A stretch of DNA of 64,000 nt from Methanolobus sp. ZRKC5 (GCF_038446525.1 NZ_CP151792.1:2666001-2730000); one strand, 5' to 3'. Positions 55,470 to 64,000 are shown, counted from the first letter of the stretch. Numbers and translations are program-made. The notes: a model not told the origin generated them from the sequence alone.

Positions 55470-55541
55470 ACACCAGTAGTGTAGCGGTTATCACCGGGCG
55501 TTGCCAACGCTCGAACCCGGGTTCGAATCCCGGCTGGTGTA
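55470..55541 (+). tRNA. tRNA-Gly (GCC)
   Basis: ACACCAG pairs with CTGGTGT, discriminator A. The loop TTGCCAA gives anticodon GCC. The T-arm is CCGGGTTCGAATCCCGG. The first base pair is A-T, where most glycine tRNAs have G-C. CCA is not encoded. Only 12 bases separate it from tRNA-Phe. Confidence 0.93.
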
Positions 55542-55685
55542 CTTATCTTTTTACAAGTACATTTTTAAGAAGTATTATTTTGTTATTTAGCTATTGTTTT
55601 CTTATTTTAGCCGTGATAAAAGCATTCTATCAGAGTGTTTGTGATTTTGAATTGATGTTGTCAGTAGTCCGTCTGAGGCTCCATC

Positions 55686-55800
55686 ATTATTCCAATATCC
55701 TGAAAAAAAGTCTTATTGCCAATACAGAGATTGGTTTTTCAAAAAACATGATCTAGAAATGTGACGACATTGAGCAATGAAAGCCTGCTTTCACAGATGT
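55686..55800 (+). pseudogene. Decayed fragment of the winged-helix gene at 56156
   Basis: Positions 55686-55800 align without gaps to 56346-56460 of the downstream regulator gene at roughly 80 percent identity. In the matching frame there are in-frame stops (a TAG at 55754-55756, where the intact gene has AAA). No other part of the gene is present here. It is a relic of a local duplication. Confidence 0.75.
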
Positions 55801-55815
55801 CCACAATAATGTCCG

Positions 55816-56022
55816 CTACCTGCTTTGCATTTCTATTGGGAAGTCTTCTGCCGTAAGAAGTTTTCCTGCCTCACCTACAGTTACTTCAACATCTCCTGAT
55901 TTACATGTGGTATCTGCACCAGCAGGGAATGCTGCAAGCAGATCTTCAGGTGTGTTTATAGGGAATGTTGCATTTGCGAGTACGCCAACGATCTGGGAAT
56001 GGATTTCTTCTTTTACACTCAT
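55816..56022 (-). CDS. MTH865-like small protein
   Basis: The 68-residue protein begins [20 protein letters not shown] and contains [18 protein letters not shown] and [22 protein letters not shown]. This is the pattern of the MTH865-like family, a small EF-hand-like helical fold found in methanogens with unknown function. I used ATG 56022, which has GGAG upstream and fits the family; earlier codons in frame look non-coding. It lies between a pseudogene fragment and the intact regulator gene. Confidence 0.8.
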   Translation of the reverse strand: MSVKEEIHSQIVGVLANATFPINTPEDLLAAFPAGADTTCKSGDVEVTVGEAGKLLTAEDFPIEMQSR

Positions 56023-56155
56023 ATTTTTAAACTCCTTTATGTCGTTTTTATGGTTGAATGTCCTTTGAAGACATTGAACCACATAGAACAATGGTTAGTT
56101 ATTGATGTATACTGAATAGGCACTGCACTATACTCACTACGCTTGAGTAACTCCC

Positions 56156-56965
56156 ATGACCATTAAAGTCTTATTAGAAACCATTATAAAGCATGCACAT
56201 AAATTCTCTGTCATGAGTGAAAAATCCGATTCTGAGATTGACGATGTCAAAGTAAAGCTCGATGAAATTCACAGGGATATCAGGACATTTATCGAAGATT
56301 CCAATAGGCAGCACCTTGAATCTATTCTGGCCTTTGTCAGAAGTGATTATTCCAATGTCCTGGAAAAACACCTTATTGCCGATACAGAGATTGGGCTTTC
56401 AAAGAACATGGTCAAAAAATGTGACCGCCTTGATCAATGCAGGCCTGTTTTCACAAATCTGCTAAAGAAAAATGCCTCACTCATCAAGGAGCCTTCGGTA
56501 GATAGTGATCTTATTGATAACAAACGCATTGAACTCAAAACTTTAAGGGAAGGTATGCCTTACAAAAAATGTGATGTCTGTTTCTCAGAAGTATCAGACC
56601 TTTTTGAAAAACAAGCAAATCTTATGCAATCCTTGAGGATATATGATACAAAGAATGACAGTAAACAGGACATATCCCAGATTCCCTCACAATCAGTGAT
56701 CTACGATGTGCTTGACCCTCTCTGCCACCCCAAGAGGTTTGAAATATTAAAAGCAGTCTCTGCTCAGTCAATGAGCTTTTCTTTCCTTTCCAAGCTTACA
56801 GGTCTTCGTGGAGGAAACCTTTTGTTCCACCTGCAGAAGCTCTCAGATACCGGAATGATAATCCAGCAACACGAGAGGGGCGATTATATGATAACAGGCA
56901 AAGGTTTCAAAGTAATGGAAAGTATCAGTGAGATGTATTCTTTACTTATTCCAGAAGTGAATTGA
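56156..56965 (+). CDS. Winged-helix transcription regulator with helical N-terminal domain
   Basis: The 269-residue protein has a helical N-terminal two-thirds, including a CDVC pair near residue 139. A C-terminal winged helix (about residues 180-265) reads CHPKRFEILKAVSAQSMSF and GLRGGNLLFHLQKLSDTGMI. This ArsR-like layout is common in methylotrophic Methanosarcinaceae, where relatives control methyltransferase genes, but no such target is adjacent. The CxxC could bind metal. A broken copy of its middle lies at 55686. Confidence 0.75.
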   Translation: MTIKVLLETIIKHAHKFSVMSEKSDSEIDDVKVKLDEIHRDIRTFIEDSNRQHLESILAFVRSDYSNVLEKHLIADTEIGLSKNMVKKCDRLDQCRPVFTNLLKKNASLIKEPSVDSDLIDNKRIELKTLREGMPYKKCDVCFSEVSDLFEKQANLMQSLRIYDTKNDSKQDISQIPSQSVIYDVLDPLCHPKRFEILKAVSAQSMSFSFLSKLTGLRGGNLLFHLQKLSDTGMIIQQHERGDYMITGKGFKVMESISEMYSLLIPEVN

Positions 56966-57127
56966 GCTAATGCAAACCAAATGGTATATACTATTATAAT
57001 TTATAACCATAAATAAAATATGTTTGAAAATTAAGTAGTTATGATCGAGAAATGGATTTTCAGCATTTTATTGCACTCACTTGCTGATTGAAAATCCAGA
57101 ATTTTGATCAACAGTTTTTTTACTTGT

Positions 57128-57472
57128 TTATTTTCCACCAGTTCTAACATTCTCTAAGAATGCCTCCCCTCTGATCGTTAGCTCATAGATGATCTTATCA
57201 GGTGAATCGGTCTTAGCAATGTAGAATGAATCTTCCAGCATATCGAGATTAAATCTTGCCTGCATATCATTTAGATGATATGTGTCTTTTATTTGCTCAA
57301 GACTTTTTTGACCATCCTTCATAAATTCGATTATTTTCCTGCGTGTAGGGTTTTGAAGGGTTTTCAAAGCAACTGCATGGTCTTCCGAAGGGTTTCGTTT
57401 TTTGCCTGCTTCATTCATTTGTTTGATAAGTTTCTGTTTTTTTATGGCGTGTTCATCTAGATTCATACTCAT
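57128..57472 (-). CDS. ArsR-type winged-helix protein
   Basis: The 114-residue protein has a basic N-terminus and a winged helix (ALKTLQNPTRRKIIEFMKDG, then NDMQARFNLDMLEDSFYI and TIRGEAFLENV). It lacks the cysteine metal sites of classic ArsR. It is probably a small transcription repressor of unknown signal. It is monocistronic and lies near the truncated flavoprotein gene. Confidence 0.75.
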   Translation of the reverse strand: MSMNLDEHAIKKQKLIKQMNEAGKKRNPSEDHAVALKTLQNPTRRKIIEFMKDGQKSLEQIKDTYHLNDMQARFNLDMLEDSFYIAKTDSPDKIIYELTIRGEAFLENVRTGGK

Positions 57473-57552
57473 AATTCCTCATGAACATTTATATACTATT
57501 TCTTTTGTCACTTACTTTTTACATAAAAATATATGCTGAAGCCGTTTCTAAT

Positions 57553-58107
57553 TTATTCTTTTGACTTCAGGTATTCTGCAATTTTCTGACCCAGTTCTTT
57601 TGCAGCAGCGACAGCTTCAGGCTGTTCTTCAAATCTATTTATTCCTGCGGACGCTTTAGTCGCATCCGGACCGAACATCATCTTGATGCCGCTCATATCG
57701 CATTCGTCTGCAAATTTGCATCTCACGCAGGGGTTATTGCCAAGGACCCTAACAGAACCTATTGACTCCATCCCTTCCTCCATCATGTAATATGAGATAG
57801 CATTGAGGCCGTTATCACATGCAGGTGGCAACATAAAAGAGTCCTTCGGAACTGCACATGTGACCATGGCTCCGCCTGTTTTTCCCTTCATGAATCCATG
57901 TAAGTGGCGAAGTGGGTAGAGCCTTTCCATTAATGCTTTTGTACGTGAGTCAAGGGTGGAATATGGTGTAAAACCTGCAATAATAAGAGCATCTGCTTCT
58001 TTGGCTTTTTCTGCCAGGGCAATACCCTCGTCTTTTATTACGCAGACATTTGTCTTTACACATCCCAGACAGGCCTTGCAGGGAGCAACGGTATAGGAAC
58101 TATACAA
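57553..58107 (-). pseudogene. Flavodoxin-like FMN reductase/iron-sulfur flavoprotein, 5'-truncated
   Basis: The frame matches the flavodoxin-like NADPH-dependent FMN reductase or iron-sulfur flavoprotein family from the motif VAPCKACLGCVKTNVCVIKD onward, then ADALIIAGFTPYSTLDSRTKAL. A second Cys set, NPCVRCKFADECD, may bind a cluster. Family members start about 45 residues earlier with the FMN phosphate loop (G-S-P-R-type); here that part is absent. Upstream codons reach a TGA at 58140 region without ATG, and only TTG 58107 could start it. Without the phosphate loop it should not bind FMN normally, so I call it a likely pseudogene. Confidence 0.65.
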
Positions 58108-58209
58108 TTCATCAGATTCCTTTATCTGTAAGTTCTTTCATATTTTTCAGTGTCTACTAAACACAAACTTGCAATTATTTCTGTTCTGATCAATAACGGG
58201 AGTGAAAAT

Positions 58210-58434
58210 ATGGATATAAAAGAACTATTCCTTCAGGAGAACGTTGGGGGCTTGGACCTCATGTTCAGAGCACTTTTCGGGTCGATAGCAATAACTGTTC
58301 TGGCACTGGATCTTGTAGGTCCGGGCATCTGGAGCTGGGTGCTTGCTATTATTGCTTTTGCAGGATTGTATACTTCTATTATGCGTCACTGCACGCCATA
58401 TTATTTTATAGGTTTCAGCACTGCTAAGAAATGA
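58210..58434 (+). CDS. DUF2892-like small membrane protein
   Basis: The 74-residue protein begins MDIKELFLQENVGGLDLMFR and has two membrane helices (ALFGSIAITVLALDLVG and WVLAIIAFAGLYTSIM), then CTPYYFIGFSTAKK. This is the YgaP-type inner-membrane domain (DUF2892). GGAGTGA lies 5 bases before ATG 58210, so I reject the longer frame from 58150. Confidence 0.8.
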   Translation: MDIKELFLQENVGGLDLMFRALFGSIAITVLALDLVGPGIWSWVLAIIAFAGLYTSIMRHCTPYYFIGFSTAKK

Positions 58435-58528
58435 TTGGCATTAAAGCAAAAGCGTATATATCGTTCCAGACAAAAATAAGTCGTTGCCTTTTATTCAGAT
58501 CTTGAAAAGGTAAGTGGAGTTTATCTAA

Positions 58529-59944
58529 ATGTCGGCTGCAATGATTGGAATGAGCTTTCTTGTACTTGGTGTCATCCTGCTTCTTGGGAAATGGATAAGG
58601 GTTATGTCACATCCCATCCAAAAGCTCTTCATACCCAGTTCTCTTATCGGGGGATTCCTGGCTTTATTTCTTGGACCTGAGGTCCTGGGTTATTTGATTT
58701 CATGGATCGGAGATAGCGGTACATTCCTCTCAGGAGGGATATTTCCAGAAGAGATGCTTGATGCGTGGACCACTTTGCCCGGGATTTTCATAAATATCAT
58801 ATTTGCAACGCTTTTTCTTGGAAAAAAACTACCTGCTATCAAAGATATATGGCTCTTGGCAGGACCACAAATTGCCCACGGACAGACCATAGCATGGGGT
58901 CAGTATGTGTTTGGCATATTGGCTGCGATGCTGATACTGAGTCCTTTTTTTGGAATGGACCCGATGGCAGGTGCCCTTATAGAAATATCATTTGAAGGCG
59001 GACATGGCACAGCAGCCGGGATGGCCGCAACTTTTGAAGAACTTGGATTTTCAGATGCAACAGACCTTGCACTTGGCCTTGCAACTATGGGCATCCTCTT
59101 TGGTGTCATTCTTGGAATCGTACTTTTGAACTATGGTGTAAGGTCAGGAAAAACAAGTGTGTTGAAAGACCAATCCCATATATCCCTTAATGAAACCTAT
59201 CAGAAAGGTATCATCGATTTTGACTCAAGGGAATCTGCAGGGAAGATAACCACAAGACCAGAATCTATTGAACCTCTTTCACTTCATTTTGCCTATGTGG
59301 GCGTTGCTATTGGAATCGGGTATTTGATTCTTCAGGCACTAATATGGATAGAGGCCATCACATGGGGCCAGGCAACGGGAATATATTTGCTTGCCCATGT
59401 ACCTCTTTTTCCTCTGGCGATGATAGGGGGCATCGTACTGCAGATTTTCCTTGATAAGTTTGACTCGTACCATACTCTGGACAGAGATCTTATGATGAGA
59501 ATACAGGGATTATCTCTTGACATTCTGATAACCAGTGCAATAGCCACACTGTCACTGACGGTTATTGGAAATAATCTGATACCTTTCCTCATACTTGCCA
59601 CAGTTGGAATTGGATGGAACTTGATAGCGTTCTTATACCTTGGACCAAAAATGATGCCTTCATACTGGTTCGAAAGGAGTATAGGTAATTTCGGTCAGTC
59701 CATGGGAATGACAGCCAGCGGCCTGTTGCTCATGAGAATCGCTGATCCTGCATCAAGTTCTCCTGCCCTTGAGGGATTTGGTTATAAACAACTGTTATTT
59801 GAACCCATCGTGGGCGGCGGGATATTTACAGCTGCCTCTGTACCTCTGATATTCTATTTTGGCCCGATGCCGATGCTTATTCTGACCTCGTTTCTCATGT
59901 TATTCTGGGCAGGGATAGGGGTCTTCTACTTTGGCCGAAAATAG
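58529..59944 (+). CDS. Sodium/glutamate symporter (GltS-like)
   Basis: The 471-residue membrane protein has ten or more helices in two inverted halves. The first half has GALIEISFEGGHGTAAGMA, where a GGHGT-type hairpin motif lines the transport path. The second half has the matching FLYLGPKMMPSYWFERSIGNFGQS. GltS carriers take up glutamate with sodium. A long soluble insert of about 55 residues sits between the halves (near residues 200-250). Substrate is inferred from the family. Confidence 0.85.
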   Translation: MSAAMIGMSFLVLGVILLLGKWIRVMSHPIQKLFIPSSLIGGFLALFLGPEVLGYLISWIGDSGTFLSGGIFPEEMLDAWTTLPGIFINIIFATLFLGKKLPAIKDIWLLAGPQIAHGQTIAWGQYVFGILAAMLILSPFFGMDPMAGALIEISFEGGHGTAAGMAATFEELGFSDATDLALGLATMGILFGVILGIVLLNYGVRSGKTSVLKDQSHISLNETYQKGIIDFDSRESAGKITTRPESIEPLSLHFAYVGVAIGIGYLILQALIWIEAITWGQATGIYLLAHVPLFPLAMIGGIVLQIFLDKFDSYHTLDRDLMMRIQGLSLDILITSAIATLSLTVIGNNLIPFLILATVGIGWNLIAFLYLGPKMMPSYWFERSIGNFGQSMGMTASGLLLMRIADPASSSPALEGFGYKQLLFEPIVGGGIFTAASVPLIFYFGPMPMLILTSFLMLFWAGIGVFYFGRK

Positions 59945-60072
59945 GATCGGGAAATAACCAAGTATTCAAAATTCAACTAAAAAGGTGAATTTATCATTTA
60001 GGTATGTGAAGGCAGAAATGGGTGAGTATAAAGCAAACATTCTGACTTTAAATTCGTGGTGAAAACTCTTAT

Positions 60073-61854
60073 ATGGCTCATAAGCGAATAATTCATGGGG
60101 ATATAATGGGGAATAATGCAATTCGATCAGCTAACGATATAGAGTTTACACCAGATGATAATGTTTTTCCATCTCCTGTTGACTGGAGGGACGTTTTCAT
60201 TTATTTTTTACTTGTAGACCGATTTGACAATAATGAGGATGGTAATGAGCTATATGATTCATCTATAAAGTCCCAGGAACTTGATATTACTCAAGGCAAG
60301 GTATTCCGGGGAGGCAACATAAAAGGTATTAGCAGACGATTGGATTACATCAAAGGTCTGGGTGCCAATGCTATATGGCTCAGTCCTATATTCCGAAACC
60401 GGCAGGAAATGGATGATAGTTACCATGGTTATGGTATACAGGATTTTCTCAGGGTTGACGAGAGATTTGGAAGCATGGCAGATCTTCAGGAGCTTGTAAA
60501 AGAGGCCCATTGTCGCGATATGTATGTAATTCTGGATATCATAATAAATCACACAGGCGATAACTGGGCGTATCCTGAAGATCATCCGTATTATTACTGG
60601 CAAGATGCTCCAGATCCCTTCAAGTTCGGGTACTGGAGATATTCCGGACAAAAAGCAGATACAAAGTCTTTTTTGGGTGAGAATGATGCTGTATGGCCGC
60701 GGGAATTACAGGACCCGGAATGCTACAAAAGAAGAGGTCAGATACAGGATTGGAACAATCATGATCAGGCTATAAATGGTGATTTCTTCACGCTGAAAGA
60801 ACTTGATGTTCGTAAGCCTGAGGTTCTTGATACTCTTATAAAGGTCTATAAATACTGGATAAAAAAGACAGATGTTGACGGATTCAGAATTGATACGGTG
60901 AAACATCTGGAATCCAGTTCAACAGCTATTTTCTGTAATTCAATAAAAGAATATGCCAAATCCATCGGCAAACATAATTTCTTCATCTTCGGTGAGATAG
61001 TGGGGGATGATTCCACAATACAGAATTACATAGGACGAAACAGTCGTATACCCGGGACTAACGAGCGTTTTCCTTCCCTGGATGCAGCACTGGATTTTCC
61101 TCTTTATTTCGTGCTTGAAGAAGTTATTAAAGGCTTTAGTGATCCGGGTATTCTTCGGAACAGGTATGAGGCTTTCAAAAACCTCTATACGGACCATGGT
61201 GAAGCAGGCAGATATTTTGTGACATTTGTAGATAATCATGACCAGATGAGTAGGCCCTATAGGCGCTTTATGCATGGAAATAATTTCCATCGACAGGCAG
61301 TTCTTGCAATGTCTTATCTCCTCACTAGCCAGGGCATTCCATGCATTTATTATGGAACCGAACAGGGTTTTAGTGGTGGTGGTGACGACGATGCTTGTGT
61401 AAGGGAGTGCATGTTTGGAGGTAAATGGGGAGCATTTGGCACAACAGGATATCATTTCTTTGATAACTGGCATCCTATCTATGCTGGCATCTCGGAAGTT
61501 GCCAAGACCAGAAAAGCGGAGTCTGCACTGCGCTACGGCAGGCAGTATTTCAGAGAAACATCGGGTAATGGAACTACTTTTACTCTTCCATGTAGTGGTA
61601 AATGCACTCTTGCATATTCACGAATACTTGATACAACTGAGATACTAGTAGCTCTAAACCTGGACTCTGAACCACGGGAAGATTACATTGTCGTAGATGG
61701 AAACATCAACAATGTTGGTCAGAGAATGATCGATCTTCTTGACCTGGAAAAAGAGTTGAGGATTTCGATATTCCCTCATTTTAGATCATTAAAGTATTCA
61801 AACTCAATTATATCCTCTCATTTTTTATCATTTTGTTTAATTTCTCTTCATTAA
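60073..61854 (+). CDS. GH13 alpha-amylase family glycosidase, C-terminus replaced by IS sequence
   Basis: The 593-residue frame encodes a complete (beta/alpha)8 GH13 domain. Conserved region I is ILDIIINHTGDN, region II VDGFRIDTVKHL (nucleophile Asp), region III FIFGEIVGD (acid/base Glu), and region IV TFVDNHDQ. The true gene is cut at 61757 by an IS5-family element. The last 32 residues of the present frame (from about residue 562) are read from the IS end. The original 28-codon tail is at 62905-62990. Joining the two at the AGTT duplication restores ...DLEKELFVEHSGSKK. The catalytic domain is intact, so activity may remain. The start may also be ATG 60106. Confidence 0.88.
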   Translation: MAHKRIIHGDIMGNNAIRSANDIEFTPDDNVFPSPVDWRDVFIYFLLVDRFDNNEDGNELYDSSIKSQELDITQGKVFRGGNIKGISRRLDYIKGLGANAIWLSPIFRNRQEMDDSYHGYGIQDFLRVDERFGSMADLQELVKEAHCRDMYVILDIIINHTGDNWAYPEDHPYYYWQDAPDPFKFGYWRYSGQKADTKSFLGENDAVWPRELQDPECYKRRGQIQDWNNHDQAINGDFFTLKELDVRKPEVLDTLIKVYKYWIKKTDVDGFRIDTVKHLESSSTAIFCNSIKEYAKSIGKHNFFIFGEIVGDDSTIQNYIGRNSRIPGTNERFPSLDAALDFPLYFVLEEVIKGFSDPGILRNRYEAFKNLYTDHGEAGRYFVTFVDNHDQMSRPYRRFMHGNNFHRQAVLAMSYLLTSQGIPCIYYGTEQGFSGGGDDDACVRECMFGGKWGAFGTTGYHFFDNWHPIYAGISEVAKTRKAESALRYGRQYFRETSGNGTTFTLPCSGKCTLAYSRILDTTEILVALNLDSEPREDYIVVDGNINNVGQRMIDLLDLEKELRISIFPHFRSLKYSNSIISSHFLSFCLISLH

Positions 61855-62904
61855 TCCTTATTTTTAGTATAGCTCCCGCTATCCTAAATTACTCCTTTGG
61901 TTTTTAGTGTCCTCAATTGATGCAGATTAAAACAAAAAGCTGTCATCAACATTTTTGCATTCACTCTTTCTACAGTTGTAACAAGAACCTTTCTGGTTTT
62001 AAATATTTCTTTTGTCACTGCATACACTCTTTCGCAAGGGACTCTTTTCACACTTATTCTTTCATTTCTGAGGATATCCATTATTCCTAAAGGATGTCCT
62101 CTTACAGCTCGTTGCATTGTTGCTGCAAAACCTTTTGCTATTGCTCCAAAATATCCTTTATCTCTATACACCACTTCACCCTTTTCAGACAGATCAACCT
62201 GTGAATCGTGAAGTGATGCAGTTGTTGTCTCAAATCTTCTGATTAGTTCATAATCCTTATCAATAATTGTATGAAGTTTGTATCCAAAGTGAGATTTACC
62301 ATTTTTCTTAGTCCAGGTTCCATCTTTGCTTCTTCTTGTTTTCGCATCTTTTCCTCTGAGTACATCTGCTTTTGCATGTCCTGGATCTGAGTGAATAAAA
62401 GTTGCATCCTGGATCATTCCTTTTTTAATCTTCAAACCAAGAGCATCAAGCTGATTCTGCATTTCATCCCACACCGCTTTTTCTTTACCATTGTCGATAA
62501 TTCTCTTCCTGAATGACCAGACAGTTGTACTGTCTGGTACATATTCAGGAAATCCCAGGAATTTCCTAAAGGATATCCTGTCAATACACTGCTTTTCAAG
62601 CTCAGCATCAGAAAGACCATGCCATTGTTGCAGAACAAGCATCTTGAACATTACAATAACATCAGCTTCAGGCCGTCCGCCTGAAGCTGTTCTGTTTATG
62701 TACATTGACTCCAGAATAGGGCGAAAAGGCTTCCAATCTACTAAATATTCAATTTCAGCAAGCTTATCTCCGACAGATTGGAGACGCTTATATTCTTCAT
62801 TTAAGGCAAAATCAGTAAAAGAATCCATAATAGTAAATTTGCTTTGCTATTATTTAAATTTTATTGAATTGTATGAGTATTGATGGTAGTTTATCGAAAT
62901 CCTC
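61758..62904 (-). mobile_element. Complete IS5-family insertion sequence
   Basis: The element is 1147 bp, bounded by perfect 13-bp inverted repeats: GAGGATTTCGATA at 61758-61770 and its complement at 62892-62904. AGTT is duplicated on both sides (61754-61757 and 62905-62908). It carries one transposase gene on the minus strand and lies within the GH13 gene. Removing the element and one AGTT gives a continuous reading frame, which proves the borders. Confidence 0.93.
61884..62828 (-). CDS. IS5-family transposase
   Basis: The 314-residue transposase has the N-terminal IS5 helical domain (VIVMFKMLVLQQWHGLSDAELE) and the DDE domain. Likely acidic residues lie in MIQDATFIHSDPGH, VYRDKGYFG and, for the last Glu, in the YAVTKEIFKTRK region. 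The CERVYAVTK context is common to IS5 elements of methanogens. The frame is unbroken, so the element may still move. Confidence 0.93.
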   Translation of the reverse strand: MDSFTDFALNEEYKRLQSVGDKLAEIEYLVDWKPFRPILESMYINRTASGGRPEADVIVMFKMLVLQQWHGLSDAELEKQCIDRISFRKFLGFPEYVPDSTTVWSFRKRIIDNGKEKAVWDEMQNQLDALGLKIKKGMIQDATFIHSDPGHAKADVLRGKDAKTRRSKDGTWTKKNGKSHFGYKLHTIIDKDYELIRRFETTTASLHDSQVDLSEKGEVVYRDKGYFGAIAKGFAATMQRAVRGHPLGIMDILRNERISVKRVPCERVYAVTKEIFKTRKVLVTTVERVNAKMLMTAFCFNLHQLRTLKTKGVI

Positions 62905-62990
62905 AGTTGTTTGTAGAACATTCAGGCTCAAAAAAGATCGTAAAAGTTCCACTTGATGCCCACGGAATCTCTATTCTAAAAAAGGAATGA
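62905..62990 (+). pseudogene. Displaced 3' end of the GH13 gene
   Basis: Starting in the second AGTT copy, the frame reads LFVEHSGSKKIVKVPLDAHG, then ISILKKE and a TGA at 62988-62990. This is a typical C-terminal beta-domain end of a GH13 enzyme and continues the frame broken at 61757. Confidence 0.88.
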
Positions 62991-63291
62991 TAAGAGTCCT
63001 GTTCATTTCTTTTACTTCGTTTTCAGGCATCTGTTGAATTTCCATCATTTGGGACATACACTATTCTGCCATCAGCCAGTCTATAAGCTGTGCCCAGTGC
63101 TTCTCCCGTTCCGCCACCAATCTTCTGTGTGTCGAGAATAATCGATTAGCGTTTTTTCCTTGCAAATTCTGAGGCTAACTCTCCAATAAGTATCATGGAG
63201 TAAACTGCTAGTAGTATCAATGTGATAACTATCGGGTACAATAGTCTATATCAAAAAGTAAATGAAATCAATAATTGATAAAAAAGAATAT
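62991..63291 (-). other. Intergenic region with gene remnants
   Basis: On the minus strand, about 63146-63240 reads a membrane segment, YPIVITLILLAVYSMILIGE then LASEFARKKR and a stop. In the same frame after that stop, IILDTQKIGGGTGEALGTAY and RLADGRIVYVPNDG follow, ending at 63027. This looks like the decayed end of a membrane protein gene. No intact gene is present. Confidence 0.35.
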
Positions 63292-63314
63292 GTACCTGCA
63301 GAAAAAGCAGGTAC
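63292..63314 (-). terminator. Terminator after the CARDB-type gene
   Basis: GTACCTGC (63292-63299) and GCAGGTAC (63307-63314) are perfectly complementary. The hairpin lies 21 bases past the stop codon of the minus-strand surface-protein gene. Confidence 0.65.
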
Positions 63315-63334
63315 TTTTTGATTCAAGTTTATTT

Positions 63335-64000
63335 TCAGTTCTTTCTTTCATTCCTGCGTATCAGCAGAGCAACACCCAGCATTGCCATTACTGATGCGAT
63401 GATACCTGGTGCCGGAATGGAGCTCTTTTCAACTTCCAGGATTGTTGTAGAGCTGCCAACCTGTATTTCATAGGTACCTGCTTCTTCCTGTGAAACACTG
63501 AAAGTAACACTGGTCTCTTCTCCTTTATCCAATGATATACTCTTCGAGTCTGCAACGGTTCCGTTAATGAGCAGATTCACATCAGTATCACCTGCTGTGG
63601 TGCCTGTGTTCATAACATCAACTGTAACTGTGGCCTCTTCTCCGGTCTTCACCAGAAGAGGTGTGACCTGCAAATTGGAGTATGAGAACTTTGCTGTCAA
63701 TTCAAGAACCTCAAGGTTTAGTTCAGCCTCAAGGTACTCATCTGATGAAGAGGTCAGCTTATGCATTCCTGTTTCCTTTACAGTGTATGTAAGCATGCCA
63801 TCAGAATCTGTGCTGCCTATGAGCTTATTGTCGTAGTAGATCTGTACATCTTCAACAGGGTCACCGCCTATAGCCGTGATCACTGAGATAGTTACTGTAT
63901 TTTGCTCAACGACTGTTTCTGGAGGTACTTCTATAACCAGTTTCCTGCTTGCATCCTCAGGTGATATTACTTCGACTTTTTTACTTGCAGACACAAATCC
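63335..64000 (-). CDS. Secreted CARDB-like surface protein with C-terminal anchor, partial at right edge
   Basis: The visible 221 or so codons are the C-terminal part; the frame stays open past position 64000, and the GTG at 63994 is not a convincing start. Two beta-sandwich segments are visible: an Ig-like unit (VEDVQIYYDNKLIGSTDSDG) and a CARDB-like unit (TGEEATVTVDVMNTGTTAGD). The end, SSIPAPGIIASVMAMLGVAL then LIRRNERKN, is a Pro/Gly motif, one membrane helix and a basic tail. This resembles archaeosortase-type (PGF-CTERM-like) signals. It is probably a cell-surface protein. Confidence 0.8.
   Translation of the reverse strand, partial: GFVSASKKVEVISPEDASRKLVIEVPPETVVEQNTVTISVITAIGGDPVEDVQIYYDNKLIGSTDSDGMLTYTVKETGMHKLTSSSDEYLEAELNLEVLELTAKFSYSNLQVTPLLVKTGEEATVTVDVMNTGTTAGDTDVNLLINGTVADSKSISLDKGEETSVTFSVSQEEAGTYEIQVGSSTTILEVEKSSIPAPGIIASVMAMLGVALLIRRNERKN

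Noticed and set aside
55265-55507. Open frame across the tRNA-Val/Phe/Gly cluster
   Set aside because: It is made of antisense tRNA sequence and is not a protein gene.

Overview
The window is chromosomal DNA from a methanogenic archaeon, most likely a methylotrophic member of the Methanosarcinaceae such as Methanolobus or Methanococcoides (the genus is inference). The evidence is a complete methyl-coenzyme M reductase operon (mcrBDCGA), the methanogenesis marker radical SAM enzyme Mmp10, the large subunit of archaeal DNA polymerase D, an archaeal DNA ligase and topoisomerase I, membrane-bound archaeal Lon, AT-rich TATA-type promoters, and tRNA genes of archaeal form.

Layout. 1-3.3 kb: a beta-CASP RNase (cut by the left edge) and topA. 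3.5-5.2 kb: a complete IS66-type insertion sequence with 8-bp target duplications. 5.4-7.1 kb: an oxidative-stress operon (Fur/PerR-like regulator, peroxiredoxin, ferritin-like protein) with a palindrome over its promoter. 7.2-9.1 kb: exonuclease III, a LOG-like protein and a Tsr3-like rRNA modification enzyme. 9.2-14.1 kb: a Tad/type IV pilus-like assembly module (MinD-like ATPase, secretion ATPase, two TadC-like membrane proteins). 14.1-15.5 kb: two-subunit fumarase. 15.6-18 kb: a gene-poor stretch with tRNA-Leu, a partial tRNA copy, a small winged-helix gene and unknown genes. 18-21.5 kb: polC. 21.5-30.4 kb: mmp10, divergent mcr operon with a folded 5' leader, then an unusual locus: a small ORF plus a SPASM-type radical SAM enzyme, followed by a duplicated, broken 3' end of mcrA. 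30.4-37.8 kb: two near-identical hydantoinase/oxoprolinase genes flanking aroA, a DUF488 gene and htpX. 38-41.3 kb: secreted acidic proteins and a membrane-bound winged-helix regulator. 41.4-46.4 kb: ACT protein, homoserine dehydrogenase, DNA ligase, a cupredoxin-like lipoprotein and an MFS transporter. 46.4-54.1 kb: two-component pair, TldD/TldE protease pair, LonB. 55.2-55.5 kb: tRNA-Val, tRNA-Phe, tRNA-Gly. 55.7-60 kb: small regulators, an MTH865-like protein, a 5'-truncated flavoprotein gene, and a GltS-like carrier. 60-63 kb: a GH13 glycosidase gene split near its 3' end by an IS5-family element. 63.3-64 kb: a secreted CARDB-type protein cut by the right edge.

The most striking part is the mcr locus. 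The tail of mcrA, its 3' hairpin and the following promoter (about 27575-28248) are repeated at 29707-30370. Between the copies sits a block with a 65-residue ORF and a radical SAM/SPASM enzyme. The same promoter element occurs a third time in front of the second hydantoinase-like gene. Mmp10, which methylates an arginine of McrA in other methanogens, lies on the other side of the operon, so radical SAM enzymes flank mcr on both sides. I read this as insertion of a candidate peptide- or protein-modifying module behind a captured promoter. Its substrate is unknown.
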